NCBI GenBank assembly: GCA_011523155.1
Contig: WTHL01000240.1
Location: 1-11,084, forward strand
Direction of reading: 5' to 3'
DNA from: Synechococcus sp. PL34863bin_39
GTDB lineage: Bacteria > Cyanobacteriota > Cyanobacteriia > PCC-6307 > Cyanobiaceae
Length of the DNA: 11,084 nt
How positions within the stretch are numbered: position 1 is the first letter of the stretch; the number at the start of each line of letters is the position of its first letter. A program made the position numbers and the translations under genes. Shown here piece after piece: positions 6,281 to 11,084 of this stretch. A model generated the notes under the pieces. The model was not told the DNA's origin and searched no databases. It worked only from the letters and a program-made list of their open reading frames with translations.

Positions 6281-6652
6281 ATGCTGACCGGAAGTGATCT
6301 TTTAAACAAGGTCAAGGAACTTGGCGATGCGAGCAAGTCTGATCTGGTACGCGCCTGCGGATATCGTTCCACCAAGAAGGATGGTGGGGAGCGTCTTAAT
6401 TTCACAGCGTTTTACGAGGCCCTGCTTGTCGCCAAAGGGGTCAACCTCAGCAGCGGTGGATCAAGTGGTGGCGTCGGAAAAGGGGGACTCAAATTGTCGT
6501 ACATCGCCACCGTGCAGGGAAACGGGAACCTGCTAATCGGTAAGGCTTACACCGCAATGCTGGATCTGACGCCCGGCGACGAGTTCGAGATCAAACTCGG
6601 ACGCCAGCAGATCAGACTCGTGCCTGCAGGAGCAAACGACGACGACGCGTAA
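6281..6652 (+). CDS. cyAbrB-type transcriptional regulator
   Basis: This 123-aa protein resembles the cyanobacterial AbrB-like (cyAbrB) regulators, abundant DNA-binding proteins that influence carbon and nitrogen metabolism. The N-terminal half (1-52: GSDLLNKVKELGDASKSDLV, ACGYRSTKKDGGERLNFTAFYEALLVAKG) is the part specific to cyanobacteria. A Gly/Ser-rich linker (55-69) follows. The C-terminal AbrB-like domain (71-115) reads GNGNLLIGKAYTAMLDLTPGD and EFEIKLGRQQIRLV, like the swapped-hairpin fold but at the C-terminus rather than the N-terminus. The tail is acidic (NDDDA). The start at ATG 6281 is supported by GGGAG 7 nt upstream. The stop is only 3 bp from the end of convergent trpA. A direct repeat upstream may be part of its control. 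Confidence 0.9.
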   Translation: MLTGSDLLNKVKELGDASKSDLVRACGYRSTKKDGGERLNFTAFYEALLVAKGVNLSSGGSSGGVGKGGLKLSYIATVQGNGNLLIGKAYTAMLDLTPGDEFEIKLGRQQIRLVPAGANDDDA

Positions 6653-6653
6653 G

Positions 6654-6682
6654 CGTCAGTCAGCAGCGCGGCGTAACTGACG
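6654..6682. repeat. Inverted repeat at the cyAbrB/trpA convergent junction
   Basis: CGTCAGT at 6654-6660 and its exact complement ACTGACG at 6676-6682 flank a 15-nt loop. The repeat spans the 3-bp gap and the end of trpA. There is no T-tract on either strand. It may contribute to 3'-end formation or RNA stability for both genes, but a 7-bp match of this kind could arise by chance. Confidence 0.35.
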
Positions 6683-7483
6683 GCAGAATTCGCCCGCATC
6701 GGCGGCAGCTGCGCCAGGAGCTGAGGCTGCGATCCGCTTGACCAACGCACTGCCCACAATGGCGCCTGCCGCTCCCCAGGACTTGACCTGGGCGACCTGA
6801 TCCGGCCCCGAGATGCCGAAGCCAACGGCCACGGGAATCGGGCAACATGCCTTCAAGGTCTGCACCAGCGAAGAGACCCGACCTTCAAGACTGGTCCGCT
6901 CTCCAGTGACTCCCGTCACACTGACCAGATAGGTGAAGCCGCGGCTGGAGGCAGCAATGCGCTGCATGCGGTCCGGGGGTGTGGTGGGCGCCACCAGCAG
7001 CACCAGATCCAGCCCATGGGCCCTGGCCAAGGGCGACAGGCGCTCCGCCTCTTCGAGGGGCAGGTCCGGAACCACCAACCCTGAGGCGCCGGCGGCTGCA
7101 GCCTCTGCAAAAAAGCGTTCCGCCCCTCGATTCAGAAGTGGATTGCTGTAAGTGAAGAGGATCACAGGGATGGTGAGCCTGTCCTTGAGGCCGGTCAGCA
7201 TCTCAAGCACACGCGCAGGTGTGGCCCCGGCGTCGAGGGCGCGCTGGGCCGAGGCCTGAATCACCGGGCCGTCGGCCAGAGGATCGCTGTAGGGAATGCC
7301 CAGTTCCACCATGTCGGCGCCATTGGCCTGAAGGCTGAGCAGAACATCGGCAGTGGTGGCCAGATCAGGATCCCCAGCCATCAGAAAGGGCATCAATGCC
7401 ATCTTTCCCTCCTGCTGAAGGCTCGCGAAACGTGACGCGATCGGCGACATGGATTCAGTCACGTTCACTGCAGAGCTGATCAT
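6656..7483 (-). CDS. trpA: Tryptophan synthase alpha subunit
   Basis: TrpA cleaves indole-3-glycerol phosphate to indole and glyceraldehyde 3-phosphate and passes indole to TrpB. The protein is a TIM barrel of 275 aa. Diagnostic segments are [12 protein letters not shown], then [19 protein letters not shown], in which E60 and D71 correspond to the catalytic Glu49 and Asp60 of the Salmonella enzyme. They are followed by [37 protein letters not shown] and the phosphate-binding [10 protein letters not shown] and [10 protein letters not shown]. The start is uncertain: ATG 7483 is given; GTG 7522 (9 bp after the DUF3007 stop) and ATG 7450 are alternatives, and none has a clear ribosome site. trpA is last in an ndhL - DUF3007 - trpA run on the minus strand. 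No trpB is in the window. The stop lies 3 bp from the cyAbrB stop. Confidence 0.95.
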   Translation of the reverse strand: MISSAVNVTESMSPIASRFASLQQEGKMALMPFLMAGDPDLATTADVLLSLQANGADMVELGIPYSDPLADGPVIQASAQRALDAGATPARVLEMLTGLKDRLTIPVILFTYSNPLLNRGAERFFAEAAAAGASGLVVPDLPLEEAERLSPLARAHGLDLVLLVAPTTPPDRMQRIAASSRGFTYLVSVTGVTGERTSLEGRVSSLVQTLKACCPIPVAVGFGISGPDQVAQVKSWGAAGAIVGSALVKRIAASAPGAAAADAGEFCRQLRRAAD

Positions 7484-7531
7484 GGAAAGCGAAGGAGAGC
7501 CGGTGGGACGCAGCGTGTGCACTGCGGGAGC

Positions 7532-7864
7532 CTACGGGTCAGGGGTGGATTCAGGCGAGAGCTGTTCCAGCAGTGCCTGTTGCTCATCGGGACTCAAGGC
7601 GTCGAAGCGCTCCTGAAGCTGAGCATCAGTGATCTGGTCATACTCCTCTCTGTACCTGCGACGCTGCTCCATGTAGGTCATGTTGCCGGTGACGACCCTG
7701 AACAGGTAGGAGCCTGTCCAGAGCACCACAATCACGACGAGAACTGCTTCCGCTGCAATCCCGGCAGAGGCCCCCTCAAATCCGACAGCGTTGAACACGC
7801 CATAGCCCACTCCGCCCAGCACAAGGACCAGCAGACCCACCAGGAGGACGTTCAGACGACTCAA
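7532..7864 (-). CDS. DUF3007 family membrane protein
   Basis: This 110-aa protein matches the DUF3007 family, found in cyanobacteria and chloroplast lineages and of uncharacterised function. Two hydrophobic helices lie at about residues 5-26 (LLVGLLVLVLGGVGYGVFN) and 35-57 (GIAAEAVLVVIVVLWTGSYLF). They are followed by MTYMEQRRRYREEYD, a conserved-looking basic and aromatic stretch, and an acidic helical C-terminus (DAQLQERFDALSPDEQQALLEQL). The start is most likely a TTG at 7862-7864, just 4 bp after the ndhL stop, with GAGG 9 nt upstream; no ATG or GTG is available before the first helix. The location between ndhL and trpA suggests translational coupling with ndhL. A link to NDH-1 or thylakoids is inference from the neighbour only. 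Confidence 0.85.
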   Translation of the reverse strand: MSRLNVLLVGLLVLVLGGVGYGVFNAVGFEGASAGIAAEAVLVVIVVLWTGSYLFRVVTGNMTYMEQRRRYREEYDQITDAQLQERFDALSPDEQQALLEQLSPESTPDP

Positions 7865-7868
7865 GGGA

Positions 7869-8120
7869 TCAGACCTCGCCCTGGCCCTGCAGGCGGAAAT
7901 TGAGGAACGGCGCGAACACGATCATGCCGGGGAAAAACAGAAACACCAGGCCGTAGATCAGGAGCCTCTCCAGCTTGTCCATCCGGTGCCAGCGTTTGTT
8001 CATCCAGAAGAAGAGTGCGAGAGGCACCACCACCAGGTAAAGCCCGCCGAGGACGGCATAGGCGGCAAGCACGAGCAAGGTCTCTGTGCTGACCAACGTG
8101 GTGAGGGCTTCCGGCAACAC
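7869..8120 (-). CDS. ndhL: NAD(P)H-quinone oxidoreductase subunit L
   Basis: NdhL is a small membrane subunit specific to the cyanobacterial/chloroplast NDH-1 complex, which works in cyclic electron flow, respiration and CO2 uptake in the thylakoid. The 83-aa product has two hydrophobic segments (about 13-37, [20 protein letters not shown]; and 52-71, [20 protein letters not shown]) joined by the loop [16 protein letters not shown]. It ends in the typical [12 protein letters not shown]. The open frame continues to 8213, but that extension would run through the opposite-strand tRNA gene. The GTG at 8118-8120 has GGGAG 4 nt before it (7 nt before the next codon, TTG), so one of these two is the start. 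It is the first gene of the ndhL - DUF3007 - trpA run. Confidence 0.92.
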   Translation of the reverse strand: MLPEALTTLVSTETLLVLAAYAVLGGLYLVVVPLALFFWMNKRWHRMDKLERLLIYGLVFLFFPGMIVFAPFLNFRLQGQGEV

Positions 8121-8185
8121 GGGTCTCCCGTTGAATGATTGAAATCTAAGATGCCGTGCATGGCTCTGACTGGGCCAGTGCCGCC

Positions 8186-8271
8186 GGGGGCATGGCGGAA
8201 TTGGTAGACGCACGCGACTTAAAATCGCTTGTCCCGAAAAGGACGTGGGGGTTCAAGTCCCCCTGCCCCCA
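8186..8271 (+). tRNA. tRNA-Leu (anticodon UAA)
   Basis: This is an 86-nt class II tRNA. The acceptor stem is GGGGGCA/TGCCCCC with discriminator A at 8271. The D-stem is GCG/CGC (8195-8197, 8209-8211) with GGTAGA in the loop. The anticodon loop CTTAAAA (8218-8224) puts TAA at 8220-8222. The long variable arm is GTCC/GGAC around CGAAAA (8231-8244). The T-arm is GGGGG-TTCAAGT-CCCCC (8247-8263). CCA is not encoded. There is no group I intron in the anticodon loop, unlike many cyanobacterial trnL-UAA genes. The outermost anticodon-stem pair (C8213, T8229) is a mismatch. The gene is divergent from ndhL. Confidence 0.95.
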
Positions 8272-8332
8272 TTGCCTTGTTTGTCCATCCACTGCTCGCG
8301 TGGAGACCAGGGGAGACGTTCCCATCGGCACG

Positions 8333-8348
8333 GGATGGCTAGCCATCC
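8333..8348. repeat. Perfect 16-bp palindrome over the pyrC stop codon
   Basis: GGATGGCTAGCCATCC is self-complementary and centred on the TAG stop of pyrC. In RNA it could form a 6-bp stem with a CTAG loop. Nearby CCATC units (8322-8326, 8344-8348) and GATGG units (8334-8338, 8351-8355) allow alternative hairpins. No T-tract follows on the minus strand, so an ordinary intrinsic terminator is not supported; a 3'-end stabilising or processing structure is possible. Confidence 0.45.
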
Positions 8349-9430
8349 ACGATGGAGGTGATGCTCCAGGGCAGTGTTTCCCGCGCATGGAAGAGCACTG
8401 GGACCTGGTCGGGAGGAAGAGCGGACTTGGCATGGTCCGATACCCCCTCCGGCTGGAGGCGTGCGGGAATCTCCTGCGGGATGCGCTCAAGCGTCACTGT
8501 CCCCTGGTTCAGAGGCAGACCGTAGAACCGGGGTCCATGCACGCTGGCGAAGCCCTCGAGATGCGCAAGCGCGTCCTCCTGCTCGAACAGGGTGGCGTAG
8601 CTCTCGAGTGCGTGGAGCGCATTGAAGATCCCGGCACAGCCGCAGGCGGATTCCTTGCCCTTCCTGGGGTGAGGTGCGGAATCCGTGCCCAGAAAGAAAC
8701 ACGCCTGTCCACCCGTGGCGGCCTTGACGAGGGCGCGGCGATGGCTTTCGCGCTTGATCACCGGGAGGCAATAGAAATCGGACCTCAGGCCGCCGGCGAA
8801 CATCGCATTGCGATTCAGGTGCAGGTGGTGCGGTGTGATGGTCGCCGCAAGCTGAGGGCCACCACTGGAGACATAATCGACAGCCTGCTTGGTGGTGATG
8901 TGCTCGAGCACCACTTTCAGGCCCGGATGGCGCTGGCGCAGTGGAATCAGATGCCGCTCGATGAACACTGCTTCACGGTCGAAGATGTCGACATCGGGGT
9001 CCGTGACCTCACCGTGCACCAGCAGCGGCATTCCGAGCGACTCCATGGCCTCGAACAGCGGCGCAATCGCCTCAAGGTCTGTCACGCCTGAGGCGGAGTT
9101 GGTCGTGGCGTTCGCCGGATAGAGCTTGGCGGCTGTGAACACTCCGTCCCGATACCCGCTCTGGAGAACCGCTGGGTCGAGGTCATTGGTGAGGTATGCC
9201 GTCATCAACGGCGTGAAGGACGCAGTCGCGGGCAGAGCCGACACAATCCTGTCCCGGTAGGCGACGGCAGCCTCCACCGTTGTGATCGGAGGTCTGAGGT
9301 TCGGCATCACGATGGCGCGAGCGAAGACCCTTGCCGTAGCAGGCAGAACAGCCTCGAGCATCGCGCCATCCCTGAGATGCACATGCCAGTCATCAGGGCG
9401 ACGAAGGGTCAGACGGGATGGCGATGCCAT
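8339..9430 (-). CDS. pyrC: Dihydroorotase (class II)
   Basis: PyrC cyclises N-carbamoyl-L-aspartate to dihydroorotate in pyrimidine synthesis. The 363-aa protein matches the class II (E. coli-type, about 350 aa) enzymes. The binuclear zinc site is complete: H16 and H18 in [10 protein letters not shown], the lysine that is carbamylated (K102 in [10 protein letters not shown]), H139 in LVHGE, H177 in LEHITT, and the catalytic D250 in LGTDSAPH. Other landmarks are [10 protein letters not shown] and [10 protein letters not shown]. The ATG at 9430 begins close to the first conserved strand; I see no Shine-Dalgarno sequence. The gene starts 17 bp after bicA on the same strand, which suggests a shared transcript. 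Its stop codon lies inside a 16-bp palindrome. Confidence 0.95.
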   Translation of the reverse strand: MASPSRLTLRRPDDWHVHLRDGAMLEAVLPATARVFARAIVMPNLRPPITTVEAAVAYRDRIVSALPATASFTPLMTAYLTNDLDPAVLQSGYRDGVFTAAKLYPANATTNSASGVTDLEAIAPLFEAMESLGMPLLVHGEVTDPDVDIFDREAVFIERHLIPLRQRHPGLKVVLEHITTKQAVDYVSSGGPQLAATITPHHLHLNRNAMFAGGLRSDFYCLPVIKRESHRRALVKAATGGQACFFLGTDSAPHPRKGKESACGCAGIFNALHALESYATLFEQEDALAHLEGFASVHGPRFYGLPLNQGTVTLERIPQEIPARLQPEGVSDHAKSALPPDQVPVLFHARETLPWSITSIVDG

Positions 9431-9447
9431 AGGCGGAGGTTGAACGA

Positions 9448-11084
9448 TCAGTTGAGACCGGCCACAGCGAGACGCAGAGCCTCACAGCGATCCGTGGTGA
9501 TGGACTGCTCTGGGAGCTGCTCCAGCAGCTTCAGCTTCTCAAGCCGTTTGCGGGTGGCGCCGGGCTGAAGCACCAGATGAACGGATCGCCCCACCTCGAT
9601 GGCCTCCTTGATGGCGTTCTCCAGAGCCAGGGACGCCGTCACCCCGAGGTGGGACACCTCATGGAGATCAAACACGACAGCCTCACAATCCACGATCGCG
9701 TTGTGCTCACGGGAGATGGCCTTCGCAACTCCGAAGATCATCGGACCCGCCAGCTGGAAGAGCAGAACCCGTCCCGAGGCCTGATCAATGAGCTGCTGCT
9801 CCTCGGCGGACAGCTCGATATCGTCGTCCGTCGTGCTGATGGTCTTGACCCGCTTCGACTGCAGGGCGCTCATGCGATCGATCGTCAGCACGTTGGCCAC
9901 GAACACGCCGATGCCCACCGCTGCGATCAGATCCACGAGCACGGTGAGTGCGATCACCCCGTAGGTGATCAGAGCGGCCTTCAGCGACAGGTGATGGGCA
10001 CGCCTGAGGAAATCCCAGTCAATGATGTCGATACCGACCTTGAGGGCGATGCCGGCCAGAACCGCCAGGGGGATCTGGGATGCAAGCGGTGCCGCGACGA
10101 GCACGACAACCATCAGAATCACCGCTCTGATGATCCCGGAGAGAGCCGAACGACCGCCGGCCTGAATGTTCACAACCGTTCCCATGGTGGCGCCGGCACC
10201 GGGAAGTCCTCCGAACAGGCCGGACGCGATGTTGGCCAGGCCCTGGCCGACCAGCTCCTTGTTGGAATCGTGCTCAGTGCGGGTGAGGCTGTCAGCCACA
10301 ACGGATGTGAGCAGGGCATCGATACAACCCAGCATTCCAAGCACCGCGGCATCAACGAACATCAGGCTCAGCCGCCCACCGTCGAAGCGCGGCATCTGTG
10401 GAGTGGGCAGTTGGGCCGAGAACTCACCGATCACGGCAAGATCAAGTTCCTTCGGCAGCAGGGTGTAAAGAGCAGTCCCCACCACCAGTGCCAGCAGCTG
10501 GGGAGGACAGAATTTCTTCAATGCCCCCGGCGTGAACCAGAGGATGGCCACGGTGACGACCGCCAGAGCAAGCTCAGGCGTATCGACGTTGGTCACCAGA
10601 TCTGGAATGCGGGCAATGGTTCCCCGGACACCTCCCTGGGCGTCCTGGCCCAGGAACGCCGGCAGCTGAAGGATCACCAGAATCGCGCCAATGCCTGACA
10701 TGAACCCGGAGATCACCGTGTAAGGCATCTGGGTCACGTAGCGACCGAGCCTGAACACCCCGAAAAGGATCTGGAACAGGCCCGCCAGAATGACGACGGT
10801 GAAGGCCATGGCCATGGCGGTCTCCTTGTCGGGAGCCGTGGCGGTCAGGCTGATGATCACCGAGGTGAACACCACGGTCATGGGCCCTGTGGGCTCGGAG
10901 ATCAGGGTGGGCGTTCCTCCGAAGAATGCGGCCACGAGACCGATGATCACGGCTCCCCAGAGGCCGGGGCCCGGATCCCCTGTGGCAGCCACACCAAAGG
11001 CGAGCGCCATGGGCAGCGCCACAACAGCTGCCGTCAGACCACCGAAGGCGTCCCCCTTGATGTTCTGGGTGCTGATGCGATTCA
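9448..11084 (-). CDS. bicA: BicA-type SulP family sodium-dependent bicarbonate transporter, start codon just outside window
   Basis: This SulP/SLC26 transporter closely resembles BicA, the low-affinity, high-flux Na+/HCO3- symporter of the plasma membrane that feeds the carbon-concentrating mechanism. About 12-14 membrane helices precede a cytoplasmic STAS domain (last 108 residues: [40 protein letters not shown]). BicA landmarks include [61 protein letters not shown] (region of the ion and substrate site), [19 protein letters not shown] and [14 protein letters not shown]. The frame stays open to the edge; the last bases read as TG followed by AATCGC (N-R-I-S-T-Q-N), so the start codon most likely begins one base beyond the window, giving 545 aa. 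A GTG at 11022 is an unlikely start because it would cut the first helix. Sulfate transport cannot be fully excluded. It is upstream of pyrC by 17 bp. Confidence 0.92.
   Translation of the reverse strand, partial: NRISTQNIKGDAFGGLTAAVVALPMALAFGVAATGDPGPGLWGAVIIGLVAAFFGGTPTLISEPTGPMTVVFTSVIISLTATAPDKETAMAMAFTVVILAGLFQILFGVFRLGRYVTQMPYTVISGFMSGIGAILVILQLPAFLGQDAQGGVRGTIARIPDLVTNVDTPELALAVVTVAILWFTPGALKKFCPPQLLALVVGTALYTLLPKELDLAVIGEFSAQLPTPQMPRFDGGRLSLMFVDAAVLGMLGCIDALLTSVVADSLTRTEHDSNKELVGQGLANIASGLFGGLPGAGATMGTVVNIQAGGRSALSGIIRAVILMVVVLVAAPLASQIPLAVLAGIALKVGIDIIDWDFLRRAHHLSLKAALITYGVIALTVLVDLIAAVGIGVFVANVLTIDRMSALQSKRVKTISTTDDDIELSAEEQQLIDQASGRVLLFQLAGPMIFGVAKAISREHNAIVDCEAVVFDLHEVSHLGVTASLALENAIKEAIEVGRSVHLVLQPGATRKRLEKLKLLEQLPEQSITTDRCEALRLAVAGLN

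Noticed and set aside
6654..6682. Intrinsic terminator shared by cyAbrB and trpA
   Set aside because: The inverted repeat is present, but there is no T-tract on either strand, so it is listed only as an inverted repeat.
8121..8213. N-terminal extension of ndhL to 8213
   Set aside because: It would overlap the opposite-strand tRNA gene, and NdhL family length plus the GGGAG site support a start at 8120 or 8117.
8156..9091. Long plus-strand open frame (311 codons) running through the tRNA and opposite pyrC
   Set aside because: It reads across the tRNA gene and is antisense to a dihydroorotase with a complete catalytic site. High GC content makes such shadow frames common.
9577..10698. Long plus-strand open frame (373 codons) opposite bicA
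   Set aside because: It is antisense to a clear BicA protein; its translation is rich in His, Gln, Asp and Arg without hydrophobic core or motifs, as expected from the complement of a membrane protein gene.
1..11084. Mobile element, CRISPR array, or HIP1 (GCGATCGC) repeat enrichment
   Set aside because: No transposase, integrase, terminal inverted repeats or spaced direct repeats were seen, and by eye I found no full HIP1 octamer, only partial GCGATC or CGATCG words.

Overview
The window looks like chromosomal DNA of a high-GC picocyanobacterium of the marine Synechococcus/Cyanobium group. The evidence is a gene content that is almost exclusively cyanobacterial: NdhL of NDH-1, the DUF3007 protein beside it, a BicA-type SulP bicarbonate transporter, a cyAbrB-type regulator, a c6-like cytochrome, a cyanobacterial sigma-70 family factor, and an intron-less tRNA-Leu(UAA). 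Genes are packed tightly. I see no insertion sequence, integrase, phage gene or CRISPR array.

Layout. (1) 1-1003: the 5' part of a QueD-type 6-carboxytetrahydropterin synthase reads leftward off the window, divergent from the bifunctional histidine enzyme HisIE. (2) 997-2169, minus strand: a four-helix DUF2214 membrane protein followed by a small metzincin-like zinc peptidase. (3) 2170-2398: an AT-rich divergent regulatory region with an 18-bp perfect palindrome. (4) 2399-4852, plus strand: a sigma factor, a DUF1232/YkvA protein, a small charged protein, a small exported protein and a PsiE-family membrane protein, with gaps of 5 to 40 bp. (5) 4834-6179: a Nif11-cupin fusion (minus), a lumenal c6-like cytochrome (plus) and a YciI-like protein (minus). 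(6) 6281-6652: a cyAbrB regulator preceded by a direct repeat with 20-bp periodicity. (7) 6656-8120, minus strand: ndhL, DUF3007 gene, trpA. (8) 8186-8271: tRNA-Leu(UAA). (9) 8339-11084, minus strand: bicA followed 17 bp later by pyrC. The bicA start codon appears to fall one base beyond the right edge.

Most of the content is core metabolism: histidine, tryptophan, pyrimidine and 7-deazaguanine synthesis, plus photosynthetic carbon and electron flow (BicA, NdhL, c6-like cytochrome). The less understood part is 997-6652. It holds two regulators (sigma factor, cyAbrB), several small membrane or exported proteins, a peptidase with a variant zinc motif, and the Nif11-cupin protein. I did not find a convincing new multi-gene system. 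The points most worth checking are the Nif11-cupin fusion, the peptidase, the sigma-led gene run and the two non-coding sequence signals in front of the regulators. Four convergent gene pairs overlap or nearly touch, leaving no room for ordinary terminators.
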